A stretch of 33,318 bases of DNA, taken from assembly GCF_003007675.1 (NCBI RefSeq), contig NZ_PXNP01000105.1, positions 1 through 33,318 on the forward strand, read 5' to 3'. A program made the position numbers and the translations under genes. The stretch's first letter is position 1. Each line of letters opens with the position of its first letter. The notes under the pieces are model-generated. The model saw only the letters and a list, made by a program, of their open reading frames with translations, did not search any database and was not told the origin of the DNA. The DNA comes from Marinobacter fuscus (GTDB lineage: Bacteria > Pseudomonadota > Gammaproteobacteria > Pseudomonadales > Oleiphilaceae). Shown here in pieces: positions 23,496-32,028 of the stretch.

Positions 23496-23516
23496 ACCCT
23501 GTAGTAACTAAAGAGT
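23496..23516 (+). promoter_or_regulatory. Second, degenerate MerR-type dyad facing the remnant gene
   Basis: The left arm ACCCTGTAGT is identical to that of the operator at 23409-23429, but the right arm (ACTAAAGAGT) has two mismatches. It lies on the plus-strand side, about 35 bases before the start of the saccharopine-dehydrogenase-like remnant, as if it once drove that gene. No clear -10 is visible. Confidence 0.5.
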
Positions 23517-23550
23517 TGAACTGGAGTACATTAAAAGGAGTTTGAGCAAC

Positions 23551-23705
23551 GATGAGGCAGGGCAACAAGAGCGTACTAATCCTTGGTAGCTACGGAGCTG
23601 CAGGGGCGGCTATTGCAACACTCTTGGGCAACGGATCGACAGCGACATTGTCTTGGCAGGCCGGTCGCTGGAAAAAGGGCGTGAACGGGCGGAACAATTA
23701 GATCG
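23551..23705 (+). pseudogene. Frameshifted remnant of saccharopine-dehydrogenase-like gene
   Basis: From ATG 23551 (AAGGAG upstream) the frame reads KSVLILGSYGAAGAAIATLL, a Rossmann GxxGxxG nucleotide-binding start. Similarity then continues in another frame as GQRIDSDIVLAGRSLEKG and RERAEQLD, typical of saccharopine dehydrogenase-like NAD(P)-binding domains. A slip near 23620-23630 breaks the frame, and the rest of the gene (about 300 residues expected) is missing. It is divergent from the right metal operon. Confidence 0.55.
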
Positions 23706-24043
23706 CCCGGGGAATACCGGGCAGAGCTGGCATCAAATTAACAAGGTGGTGTCCGGTTTAGCGGGGGCCACCACAGGGAGCGAACAGAAGAATTTAGTGA
23801 ATGACCTGGCGTCAGACGGAAAGCGCTTCCGTGCCCACGACGCGATGTACGAAGACAGCCGCTTATATTCAAGTTCAATTCAGTGTCAAAGGATATAATA
23901 AAAGGTTTTGGTTTTAGGTTGTTGAAATACAAAGAAAAAATTTAAAAATGTAACAACTCTGCAATAAGTGCAAAGCACCATCTACTCAGCATTTGAAAGA
24001 CTTCAAGTGTCATTTTGAATCTATCTAATCTGAAGAGGTGTCC
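23706..24043. other. Spacer between remnant gene and porin
   Basis: No intact gene. The frame after the remnant stays open to about 23898 without a recognisable family. Around 23744-23773 a GGTGG/CCACC pairing surrounds GTCCGGTTTAGCGGGGG, which looks like a transposon-end fragment but was not identified. From 23890 the DNA becomes AT-rich and probably contains the porin promoter; no single pair of hexamers stands out. Confidence 0.4.
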
Positions 24044-25033
24044 ATGAAAAAGTGTCTATCAATGTTGGTGTTTGGTGGGGTTGCAGTAACTTCAATGAAT
24101 GCACTAGCGGGGGAAGGTCCTATCCTGTACGGCAAAGCCAATGTTTCGTATGAAAACCAGGACGACGGTAATAGCGATACCTGGAAGCTCCAGAGTAATG
24201 CGTCCCGTCTGGGGGTAAAAGGGGCGCTCAATACCGACCTCGAAGGCTTGGAGGCGATCTACAAGGCAGAATTTGAAATATCGATTGATGATGGAGATAA
24301 GGATGGCCAGACTTTCTCGCAGCGTAATATTTACGGTGGCTTCAAGCAGGCGAACCTCGGTGCACTGATTGCGGGAAAATTTGACACACCTTTAAAGTCA
24401 GCGCAGGGCAAGGTTGACCAGTTCAACGACTTACAGGCGGATATAAAAAATATCATGGCTGGTGAAAATCGGACCAGCAACATTGTTCAATACAGTTCTC
24501 CACGTCTGTTTGATGCTGTGGGCGTTAGTGTTGCCGTCATCCCGGGTGAAGAGCAGTCAGCTGGGGCAGAGAACGACGGACCTGCGGATGCAGTTTCCAG
24601 CTCTTTTACGTTTGAGAATGATCGTTTTTACGGAAGTATTGCCTACGATTCTGATATCGAAGATTCACTGGAAGCCGATTCAAGTGGCGATAGTCGTCTT
24701 AATATCCTGCGAACCGTAGGGAAGGTCCGATTAAGCAACTTCGAGATCGGCGCAGTTTACCAGTTGGCAGAAGAAAGCGATGGCCCTGGAGAAGATACGT
24801 CTTATCTGGTTGGTGGTGCCGTTAATCTTGAGCGTTGGAAGATCAAGGCACAGTACGGACTGACCGAAGCCGAGACAACAAACGAGGAGCTAACCCTGCT
24901 GGCCTTGGGGCTCGATTATAAACTGGCGAGCAAGAGTAAGGTCTATGCGTATGTGTCTCAGGTGGAGGCGGACTTGGCCGACTCTGAGGACTCCACATTT
25001 GGTGTGGGCTTCGAGCATAAGTTTTCCATGTAG
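24044..25033 (+). CDS. General porin (Gram-negative porin family)
   Basis: A 329-residue outer-membrane protein from ATG 24044 (AGAGG upstream). The signal peptide ends near MNALAGEGP. The mature part shows the porin family pattern: ILYGKANVSYENQDD as first strand, SRLGVKGALNTDLEGLEAIYKAEFE, the RNIYGGFKQANLGALIAGKFDTP segment before the constriction loop, and a C-terminal GVGFEHKFSM. Function would be diffusion of small solutes. A terminator follows. Confidence 0.9.
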   Translation: MKKCLSMLVFGGVAVTSMNALAGEGPILYGKANVSYENQDDGNSDTWKLQSNASRLGVKGALNTDLEGLEAIYKAEFEISIDDGDKDGQTFSQRNIYGGFKQANLGALIAGKFDTPLKSAQGKVDQFNDLQADIKNIMAGENRTSNIVQYSSPRLFDAVGVSVAVIPGEEQSAGAENDGPADAVSSSFTFENDRFYGSIAYDSDIEDSLEADSSGDSRLNILRTVGKVRLSNFEIGAVYQLAEESDGPGEDTSYLVGGAVNLERWKIKAQYGLTEAETTNEELTLLALGLDYKLASKSKVYAYVSQVEADLADSEDSTFGVGFEHKFSM

Positions 25034-25150
25034 AGTCGAGCGTGATCGCTGAATACAGGGGGACCGACGTATCTGAAATCTTTTCCGGATTTCAAGCTCA
25101 TTTAAGGTTCGTGTGAGAGTCTACTTGTGAGTTAACTCAGGTTATTTAAT

Positions 25151-25181
25151 GGCGGGAATGCTTCATTCTCGCCTTTTTTTT
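25151..25181 (+). terminator. Rho-independent terminator after the porin
   Basis: GGCGGGAAT pairs with ATTCTCGCC (one wobble) around a five-base loop and is followed by eight T. It lies about 120 bases after the porin stop and just before the IS1380 element. Confidence 0.88.
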
Positions 25182-25199
25182 GACCTTTAGTTCGTTGTT

Positions 25200-25217
25200 C
25201 TAGCCCGGATTTCTCAT
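25200..25217 (+). repeat. Left target duplication and terminal inverted repeat of IS1380 element
   Basis: CTAG (target duplication) plus the 14-base inverted repeat; the 18 bases match the reverse complement of 26749-26766 exactly. Confidence 0.88.
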
Positions 25218-26762
25218 GACGGGATAAAAGAAAGCGGCTGAAAGTGCTATAGTTTCAGGACCTTACACCGTTCACCAAGCACCAACAGCCGCTATCCAAA
25301 ATGGTACCTGAAAAACTGACCTTCTCGCCACTCTCTCGCCGTCAAATTGAAGCCGACTTCTCCGGTGGCCACATCACCTCCGATGCCGGACTGCTTTTGC
25401 TTCGGGAAGTCGACAATCAACACCAGCTCACTCAGCGCCTGGCTACGGTGCTGGACGATGCCCGTAATCCCGTGCTGGTTCGTCACAAGCTTCAAACCAT
25501 GGTCCGGCAGCGGGTCTTTGGCGTGGCCGCCGGGTACGAAGACCTGAACGATCACGAGGCGCTACGCGCTGATCAGGCACTTCAGACCGCAACCGGCGAA
25601 TATGCCATTCTGGCGGGCAAATCGACCTTGTGCCGGATGGAACAGCGCGTGGACCGGCAGGCGGTGGTCAAAGCCCACGAACTGCTGTGGCATCACTTCA
25701 TTGAACAGCACGAGACTCCACCCAAGGAAATTGTGCTGGATTTTGATGGCACCGACGTTCCGGTGCATGGCGACCAGCCCGGCAAGTTCTTTAACGCCTA
25801 CTACGATCACCATTGTTACTTCCCGCTGTACGTGTTCTGCGGTCGCCATCTGCTGGTGAGCTACCTGCGCACCAGCAATCGAAGCGACAGCCGCCACAGC
25901 TGGGCCATTCTGGCCCTGCTGGTGAAGTTCATCCGCCAGTACTGGCCGGATACCCGCATCGTATTCCGGGGTGACAGCGGCTTCTACCGTCCCCGATTGC
26001 TGAGCTGGTGCGACCGGAATCAGGTGGATTATCTGGTCGGTATCAGTAAGAACAGCCGACTGCTCAAGGAGGTAGACGCACCCTCAATGCTTGTTCGCAA
26101 GGCTCACAACGAACTGGGTGAAAAAGTCTCCGCCACCTACCGGTTCCAATACCAGGCCCGCACCTGGAAACACCCCCGCTGGGTGGTCGCCCGGCTGGAA
26201 GAAGGCGAACTGGGTGCCAACCCCAGGTTCATCATCAGTTCCCGTTACGACGACGGCGTTAAACTCTACTACGAGCAATACTGTGCCCGGGGCGACATGG
26301 AAAACCGGATCAAGGATCAGCAGTTGTGTCTGTTCGCAGATCGTACCTCCAGCACGCGGTGGTGGACCAATCAGTGGCGGTTGCTCCTGTCGGGCTTTGC
26401 CTACACGTTGTTCGAGCGATTACGCGCTCACCTGAAGAAAACGCCCTTCGAGCGCATGAGCGCCAGTAACCTGCGGCTGAAGCTGATCAAGGTGGGCGCG
26501 GTCATCATTCGCAACACTCGGCGCATACGGGTGTTGATGAGTGATGCCTATCCTTACAAAGACGAACTCTCTGGCCTGGTACGCCGTCTGGTTCCGGGAT
26601 AGAAGCCCGGGCTCCCCCGGCCCGACTCAATGGGGGTAAGGGGGCCGTGTGTCCGGACAAGGGAATTGATCACTTATTGGGCAGGCATGGCCGAAACCGA
26701 CCGGCCATAGCGGTAACCAGTTCAGTCTGCGAGACTTGCCGGGGACCTATGAGAAATCCGGG
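25204..26762 (+). mobile_element. IS1380-family insertion sequence, complete
   Basis: A 1,559-base element bounded by perfect 14-base inverted repeats (CCCGGATTTCTCAT at 25204-25217 and its complement at 26749-26762), flanked by CTAG on both sides (25200-25203, 26763-26766), a four-base target duplication as expected for IS1380. It holds one intact transposase gene. Since CTAG is itself palindromic, the true repeat could be four bases longer. It landed between the porin terminator and the next porin-like gene, about 80 bases before that gene's start. Confidence 0.9.
25301..26602 (+). CDS. IS1380-family transposase
   Basis: A 433-residue transposase. Family features visible are the N-terminal FSGGHITSDAGLLLLREVD, YEDLNDHEALRADQAL, the catalytic region DFDGTDVPVHG (first Asp) and FRGDSGFYRP (second Asp), and the C-terminal YCARGDMENRIKD with the catalytic Glu. 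All three acidic residues of the DDE core are present and the frame is full length, so the element may be active. Confidence 0.95.
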   Translation: MVPEKLTFSPLSRRQIEADFSGGHITSDAGLLLLREVDNQHQLTQRLATVLDDARNPVLVRHKLQTMVRQRVFGVAAGYEDLNDHEALRADQALQTATGEYAILAGKSTLCRMEQRVDRQAVVKAHELLWHHFIEQHETPPKEIVLDFDGTDVPVHGDQPGKFFNAYYDHHCYFPLYVFCGRHLLVSYLRTSNRSDSRHSWAILALLVKFIRQYWPDTRIVFRGDSGFYRPRLLSWCDRNQVDYLVGISKNSRLLKEVDAPSMLVRKAHNELGEKVSATYRFQYQARTWKHPRWVVARLEEGELGANPRFIISSRYDDGVKLYYEQYCARGDMENRIKDQQLCLFADRTSSTRWWTNQWRLLLSGFAYTLFERLRAHLKKTPFERMSASNLRLKLIKVGAVIIRNTRRIRVLMSDAYPYKDELSGLVRRLVPG

Positions 26763-26766
26763 CTAG
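26749..26766 (-). repeat. Right terminal inverted repeat and target duplication of IS1380 element
   Basis: Exact reverse complement of 25200-25217: 14-base repeat then CTAG. Confidence 0.88.
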
Positions 26767-26844
26767 CTGGTTTTAAGATTTGCGCCACGATCCGTACGAA
26801 TCGGATATCACAAACAATTAAGAAAGAAACTGGAGGGGAATACG

Positions 26845-28251
26845 TTGAAGCGCAACATTCTGGCCACTGCGATTGCAGGGATGACAACACTGTCGGGAAG
26901 TTGGGCCGCGACGGCAGCGGAGGTTGAATTCCACGGTGATATGGATAACCGCTTTCAGGCCTACACCAATCAAAGAGACTGGTTTGCTGGTGGTAACTCA
27001 GGTGGCGGTACGCTGAAAGATGACGAGCCGACCGAGAGCTTCGGCGAGGTCAAATATCGCTTCTGGGCGAAGGCAACTTCCGACGACAAGAAAGTTACCG
27101 GTGTATTCGCGACGGAGATTGGTGGCATCCGCTACGGTGAGGGGTCGGGTGGCGACTATTCCGGTGATGGTGTGAACATCGAAACACGGTGGGCTTATGT
27201 GGATTTCTTGGTGCCCAACACGCTAGACCAGCGCGTCTCGCTGGGCTTGCAGCCAGTGTCAGTGAACCGACATGTCTGGACTGAAACCGCCACAGCCGCT
27301 GTTTGGAAAGGCTCACTGGGCTCTGGATTTGACTATCAGTTGTTATGGGGGCGAGGTGACTCTTCCAATGAGAGCGGCGTCGACTCAGAACAGGACGAAG
27401 GCTGGGATGGCGCGGACAACTTCGCGATCAACCTGAACAAGCGTTACTCACCGAACCTGAGCGCGGGCCTATTCTATCTCTATCAGATGAATGATCAAAT
27501 TGCTGAGGGAGTAGGTACGGTAAATAGCAGGGAGTATGAACTGAAGAGTATCGCTGATAACTCCAAATATTCCGTTTCCAGCTTTGGGGTGGAGATGGAT
27601 TATGGTCAAGAGACGTCGCTAGGCCGCATGTTCGTGAAGGGTACGGTGATTGGCCAAAGCGGAACAATAGAAGGTGTAAATTTCGTCCCATTGAATGGTG
27701 CTACGAATCCCAATACGAACTATGACCTTTCGACCGTTCTGGGACGCGGCGAGCTCGGGCTGCAATTTGGACCAAACCAACTGACGTACACCGTGCTCTA
27801 CGCATCGGGCGATGGCAATGAGCAAGACGGGGACTTCGACGCCTTCATCGCCACGGATGTCGACTTCAGCGACAGTATGATTTTTCAGGAAAACATGACG
27901 AGCGATGACTACTTCGCCGAAACGCCCTATATCCTCGACAAAGGGTATTTCATGAACAAGCTACAGCTCGATCATAAAGTAGCGGCCAATATTACGGTCA
28001 GCGGAATGATTGTCTACAACCGCTTGGCTGAGGACATTGCACTTGCCGATGGATCGTCCTCAAAAGATCTCGGACTGGAATTTGGCTCCAAGGTCTCGTA
28101 CTTCCCATACCCTTCGCTTGAGCTGTCGGCAGAAGCTGCATACCTGGCATCAGGCGATGCCATGGATGCGCTGGAGGAAACTGCCTTACAGGACGGCAAA
28201 AGCGATCAGGACATTGTTCATGTTGCCGGTCGGGTAAGGTACAAGTTCTAA
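26845..28251 (+). CDS. Outer-membrane beta-barrel protein (porin-like)
   Basis: A 468-residue protein starting at TTG 26845, with GGAGGGG a few bases upstream. A signal peptide (about residues 1-25, ending TAAEVEF) leads to a long sequence of alternating aromatic/aliphatic strands and acidic loops, ending VAGRVRYKF with a terminal Phe. This is a barrel of roughly 16-18 strands of a type seen in alginate-export or uncharacterised porins; no family was firmly recognised. The IS1380 element ends about 80 bases before the start, so its native promoter may have been cut off or replaced. Confidence 0.8.
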   Translation: MKRNILATAIAGMTTLSGSWAATAAEVEFHGDMDNRFQAYTNQRDWFAGGNSGGGTLKDDEPTESFGEVKYRFWAKATSDDKKVTGVFATEIGGIRYGEGSGGDYSGDGVNIETRWAYVDFLVPNTLDQRVSLGLQPVSVNRHVWTETATAAVWKGSLGSGFDYQLLWGRGDSSNESGVDSEQDEGWDGADNFAINLNKRYSPNLSAGLFYLYQMNDQIAEGVGTVNSREYELKSIADNSKYSVSSFGVEMDYGQETSLGRMFVKGTVIGQSGTIEGVNFVPLNGATNPNTNYDLSTVLGRGELGLQFGPNQLTYTVLYASGDGNEQDGDFDAFIATDVDFSDSMIFQENMTSDDYFAETPYILDKGYFMNKLQLDHKVAANITVSGMIVYNRLAEDIALADGSSSKDLGLEFGSKVSYFPYPSLELSAEAAYLASGDAMDALEETALQDGKSDQDIVHVAGRVRYKF

Positions 28252-28257
28252 CAAGAA

Positions 28258-28286
28258 CGGGGTGGTGGGAGCGCCACCCCGCTTTT
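28258..28286 (+). terminator. Rho-independent terminator after porin-like gene
   Basis: CGGGGTGG (28258-28265) pairs with CCACCCCG (28274-28281) around an eight-base loop, followed by CTTTT. It lies seven bases after the stop. Confidence 0.8.
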
Positions 28287-28324
28287 GTTATACGAAATGA
28301 ATCCGCATTAAGTGACTTTTTCCT

Positions 28325-29863
28325 ATGATGACTCGTTCTGCAGTATTTGTGTTCCTGATGCTACTACTAGCTGGTGCGGTACAGGCGGTTGAGCGTGAGC
28401 ATCCAGCAAAGGCAAAGGTCATTCAGGTAGATCGTGATCAAAAAGTGCTTTCCCTCACAGTCGACGATGCCACTGTTGAGGTAGGTGATTTGTTTGTTGT
28501 GTTGCGGGAGCCTGATCATGCAGGCATCCCGGAGAAAAACCTTGCAGTCATCGGTATCGAGAGTATCGGAAAGGATCAAGCAGTAGGGAAAGTGCTGTTT
28601 GGAACGATGCCCTCCGTTGGCGCTGTATCGAAACGCTTCTACGGTATTCCGGCGGTGTTTACTGACAGAGTCGGCGATCCCACGCCGGTAACGCCGGCGT
28701 TGAAAGCCCGATTTCCTGATCTTTTGTGGCGGGACGAGCCAGAGGCGTCAAACGATGTGCCATTGGTGCGCTTTCAAGTTACCGGGAGAGGTCAAGCCGT
28801 TGCGACCTACAATAACACCTGGTTGGTCGGCATCGTACAGACCGATGCTGAAGCACATCGGGTAGGTTCAGTTGAGGGGGAGGCTTCATCGTCTCCATAT
28901 GCGAAGCTGCCAATCAATGCAAAGTCGTTGTCCGCGTTTCGTTCTGGCAGCGATTACTATTTTGCGGCGGAGCATGGAAACAAACTCAGCTTTTTCCTTG
29001 TTGATTCCAGCGGGGCTGTTCAGAGCCTGGCGTCCATTGAGGTGCCCCGTCGGGAGAAAGTCATCCGAATGGACTGGTACGTTTCAGAGAACTCATATTA
29101 CCTCATTTTGAATCAGTGGAATGGCCGTAGTGTTTCAAGTTCTTTGATCCAGTTGGCCGAGGGGAAGGCTGAAACCATCGGTTTCATTCCCTTAATCTTG
29201 GGATTGCAGGATTTGGACGCTGACGGTCGCCGGGAAACTATTCTCGGGCAGTCTTTCTACTCAGAGCAGGGGTTTGGTTCAGAGATCTATAAAATATCAA
29301 TCTCACCGAACGGGCCTGATCTTGAGAAGGCCGTTCATGAAGAATTAAGCCAGTACACGCCAGTGTTCCGGGTAATCGGTGCCGTTGTTCAGAACGAACC
29401 GAGACCTTTGAATATGGTGACCGTCTCCCAAGGGAAGGTTTCATTTTTCCCTGCTGGCACCGAGGGCCCACATCTGGACTATGAGATTGGAAGCCGGGTG
29501 GCAGGCACGAGTATGACTTACGACGTGTCGCCTGAGTTGGTGTTTAGTCCGAGGCAAACACTATTTTTGCCGAACCTGCTCGTACGCTCCGGTGGGGACG
29601 CAGTTAATATCGGGATTCCACAGGAATCCAGTGCAGCCGAAGATATGATAGGTGTTTATGATACTCGAGTTGATTGGTTGACGCTGAGATCCGGGAAATC
29701 TCCCAAAACGCAGTCAACAAGTCTTCTAACGTCGGTTCCGGTGTCCCCCGTATCAGGCAATACAGAGTTATTCTTTATGTCGCCGGATGAAAACTCAGTT
29801 CAAAGTGACAGTTTTGACGTTGAGACGTTGGTGTATCGGGCTGCTATGCCTACTGGTCGCTGA
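28325..29863 (+). CDS. Exported protein of unknown function, possible beta-propeller
   Basis: A 512-residue protein from ATG 28325. The signal peptide is VFVFLMLLLAGAVQA. Residues 30-110 look like a small beta domain (VIQVDRDQKVLSLTVDDATV, with VGDLFVVL). The rest alternates short strands with polar turns, and contains an FG-GAP-like calcium motif LQDLDADGRRETILGQ (about residues 297-312), so a seven-blade-like propeller in the periplasm or at the surface is plausible. I do not recognise the family. It is downstream of an outer-membrane barrel gene but behind a terminator, so probably separately transcribed. Confidence 0.75.
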   Translation: MMTRSAVFVFLMLLLAGAVQAVEREHPAKAKVIQVDRDQKVLSLTVDDATVEVGDLFVVLREPDHAGIPEKNLAVIGIESIGKDQAVGKVLFGTMPSVGAVSKRFYGIPAVFTDRVGDPTPVTPALKARFPDLLWRDEPEASNDVPLVRFQVTGRGQAVATYNNTWLVGIVQTDAEAHRVGSVEGEASSSPYAKLPINAKSLSAFRSGSDYYFAAEHGNKLSFFLVDSSGAVQSLASIEVPRREKVIRMDWYVSENSYYLILNQWNGRSVSSSLIQLAEGKAETIGFIPLILGLQDLDADGRRETILGQSFYSEQGFGSEIYKISISPNGPDLEKAVHEELSQYTPVFRVIGAVVQNEPRPLNMVTVSQGKVSFFPAGTEGPHLDYEIGSRVAGTSMTYDVSPELVFSPRQTLFLPNLLVRSGGDAVNIGIPQESSAAEDMIGVYDTRVDWLTLRSGKSPKTQSTSLLTSVPVSPVSGNTELFFMSPDENSVQSDSFDVETLVYRAAMPTGR

Positions 29864-29893
29864 CTAAAGCTGGATAAGTTGCCCTTGTAGTCG

Positions 29894-31207
29894 TCAAATG
29901 CTTCTGGGAAGCTCGATTAGAACCCGAAGACCACCTTTGGGTGATAAAGAAAAATGCATGGCACCACCGTAGTCATTGATGATTTCCTCAACGATTGATA
30001 GGCCAAGGCCATAGCCAGGGGTTTTTTCGTCCAGTCTTTTCTGGCGCTTGGTAAGATCGGCGAGTTGGTGTGACGCTACTCCGGGGCCGTCATCTTCAAC
30101 AAGAATGGTCAAAGTGTCATCGTGAAGTTTCAAGTGTAGATGAACTTCCTGAGAGCACCATTTGCTTGCGTTATCAAGCACATTACCCAAGATCTCATTA
30201 AAATCACGCTCATCAATTGGCCAGACAAGCTCTCTGGGTAATGTTTCTTGAAGATGGATCTGTTTGTAAGGATAGATTCGACTGACTACGTCCACCAGTG
30301 CCAGAGTTCTCTCAATGATCGGTGTCGCCTTTCCAATGTACTGACCGGACATTTCGGTTTTTCTCATTTGAGTGTCGATCAGCTCGTGCATTTCAGACAG
30401 TTGAGACTTAATTTGACTCGCGATTGTGGTGGGAATGGCTTCGTCATTGATCATGGAGTTTATGACGGCAAGGGGGGTTTTTAAGCTATGAGAAATATCT
30501 GCGGCTAGGTGGCGTGAACGGGTAAGTTTTTTGTCGTACGACTCTAATAGACGATTAAGATGTTTGACAAGTTCATTGAATTCTTCAGGTACGTTCTCAT
30601 CCAGTCTATTACGCTGACCCTTTTTAAGCGACGTTAATTGGGCACTCATCATTTTTAAGGGTTTTAGTGCGATAGTTACCCCAATAAATATGATCAATGA
30701 TATCGTAACGAGAATTGTAAAAGATATTATCCATATAAGAACGTGGATTTTGTCAAGCGTGTTTGGTGAGTAGGAGCTTTTTTCAATTATAGTAACGCTT
30801 AGTTTATCTTGTCTGTTATTAAATATTCTGTAGTAGCCAAGGATTGAGCGATCATCATCCGATATGTGAAAAATTCCAGGCTTTCTGAACGATTCTACCA
30901 CCTGTAATTTCGGTTTAATGTTCTCGCTTGTAAAACTCCGACCTTGACTGTCTTCGATGTGAACTGAATATTGAGACAATGAAAAATTTCTGAGAGAGGA
31001 TTTTGTAATTTCTTCTTTATCATTTGTTAGCATCTTTGAGAGTCGGTTAGCTGCAGCCTCTAGCTGCTGCCTGTGAAGCTCGTCATGGATATAGTCGATT
31101 AAAAGGGTGTGTGAGAAGAATATCAGCCCGGTACACGCGAAACCCGTTAGCGTCAGGAAAGTAAGCAGTTTCCGTTTTATTGAAGGGCGTTGTTGTTTTC
31201 TGGGCAT
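29894..31207 (-). CDS. PhoQ-like sensor histidine kinase without visible partner
   Basis: About 437 residues, taking ATG 31207 (a TTG at 31219 is an alternative; neither has a strong ribosome site). It has two membrane helices (about 15-37 and 155-180) enclosing a periplasmic sensor domain of about 115 residues, then HAMP, a dimerisation helix with HSLKTPL (phospho-acceptor His, PhoQ-like in place of the usual HELRTPL), an N box (GNVLDNASKW), VEDDGPG and GYGLGLSIVEEI. All catalytic boxes are intact. PhoQ-type kinases normally follow their response regulator directly. Here the upstream gene is a small exported protein with a terminator between, so the partner is missing from the window or acts in trans. 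The sensor half is AT-rich. Confidence 0.88.
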   Translation of the reverse strand: MPRKQQRPSIKRKLLTFLTLTGFACTGLIFFSHTLLIDYIHDELHRQQLEAAANRLSKMLTNDKEEITKSSLRNFSLSQYSVHIEDSQGRSFTSENIKPKLQVVESFRKPGIFHISDDDRSILGYYRIFNNRQDKLSVTIIEKSSYSPNTLDKIHVLIWIISFTILVTISLIIFIGVTIALKPLKMMSAQLTSLKKGQRNRLDENVPEEFNELVKHLNRLLESYDKKLTRSRHLAADISHSLKTPLAVINSMINDEAIPTTIASQIKSQLSEMHELIDTQMRKTEMSGQYIGKATPIIERTLALVDVVSRIYPYKQIHLQETLPRELVWPIDERDFNEILGNVLDNASKWCSQEVHLHLKLHDDTLTILVEDDGPGVASHQLADLTKRQKRLDEKTPGYGLGLSIVEEIINDYGGAMHFSLSPKGGLRVLIELPRSI

Positions 31208-31258
31208 GTTGTCTGCCAAGCAGGTGGTTAGAATTTGTTATCGACTAAATCTAGGCCT

Positions 31259-31285
31259 AAAAAAGCAGCACTACAAAAGTAGTGC
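31259..31285 (-). terminator. Rho-independent terminator after the small exported protein
   Basis: On the minus strand GCACTAC-TTTT-GTAGTGC (31285-31268) is followed by TGC and six T (to 31259). It lies between the small exported protein gene and the histidine kinase, so the two are not simply co-transcribed. Confidence 0.8.
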
Positions 31286-31393
31286 GGCAAGACGGAATGG
31301 TGGAGACCATTCACGATGCAACTGGTTTTAGAATGTCGTGTATCGACAAGTTTCTATTATTCAATCGAAAAAGCTATTGGTGCGACATTATTT

Positions 31394-31690
31394 CTAATGA
31401 CTAAACTGATCTTTTGAAAATTGGTCTAATTCAGATAGATTGACATCTCCCGATTTGATCATCTCGTGATAGATATCGTCCTTATTCGATAACATCAATT
31501 TTCGGCGTGCCTCCATGCCCATTTCAGATAACGCCGCCTGTGTCATTACCCTATGTTGTCTCTTCATATCCTGAATGCTGCTTTTGGAGAGCATGCCTTG
31601 TGCTAGCTTATCGTTTTTGGCCTCAGTGGCATGGAGGTTTCCTGCCGCCAAGGTTAATACTAAAGATGTGAGCAAGAGATGCTTTTTCAT
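31394..31690 (-). CDS. Small exported protein of unknown function
   Basis: A 98-residue protein from ATG 31690, with AGGTGA five bases upstream. The signal peptide is MKKHLLLTSLVLTLAAGNLHA. The mature 77 residues are helical and charged (KLAQGMLSKSSIQDMKRQHR, then RRKLMLSNKDDIYHEMIKSG and DVNLSELDQF), without cysteines. No family was recognised. Position upstream of a PhoQ-like kinase could mean a periplasmic effector or sensor accessory, but a terminator separates them and nothing in the sequence shows it. Confidence 0.7.
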   Translation of the reverse strand: MKKHLLLTSLVLTLAAGNLHATEAKNDKLAQGMLSKSSIQDMKRQHRVMTQAALSEMGMEARRKLMLSNKDDIYHEMIKSGDVNLSELDQFSKDQFSH

Positions 31691-32028
31691 AAGAGTCACC
31701 TTTAAGTTGAATGATCTGAACCCTGATGGAAACAGATGAACTTTAACTCAGCTTGAAAAAATAAAATTAAATGATGAAAAGAGGGCACTGGTGGAAGAAC
31801 GGTTGCGATTGGGTCGTTAATACAAAGGTATTAAGGGGGGGGTATTTTTTCAATTTCGTTTCAAGTTCATCTGCTATCAATGGCTGTGCGTTGTTCTGGC
31901 TGAAAGTGCCGGCATAACCAGCAACTTACCGGCGGTGGCCTTAACCGAACCGCCATCGCGTTTGGTTTGTGAGGTGTCGATCGCCAGTAGGGGATCTTAT
32001 AACGAAAGCTCACGGAGACTGATTTATA
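31691..32028. other. AT-rich intergenic stretch before the DcaP-like gene
   Basis: No gene is recognised. It contains an AT-rich block (31740-31870) with an eight-G run near 31837-31844, then a GC-richer part (31890-31990) that on the minus strand reads LAIDTSQTKRDGGSVKATAG, possibly a fragment of an unrelated gene or mobile element. A ribosome site (GGAGA, about 32014-32018) precedes the DcaP-like start. Confidence 0.35.

Noticed and set aside
23741..23790. Transposon end in the spacer before the porin
   Set aside because: The GGTGG/CCACC pairing and GTCCGG stretch look suggestive, but no matching second end, target duplication or transposase was found.
31830..31850. Eight-G run as a phase-variation switch
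   Set aside because: It lies outside any recognisable gene and is far from the next start, so no effect can be argued.
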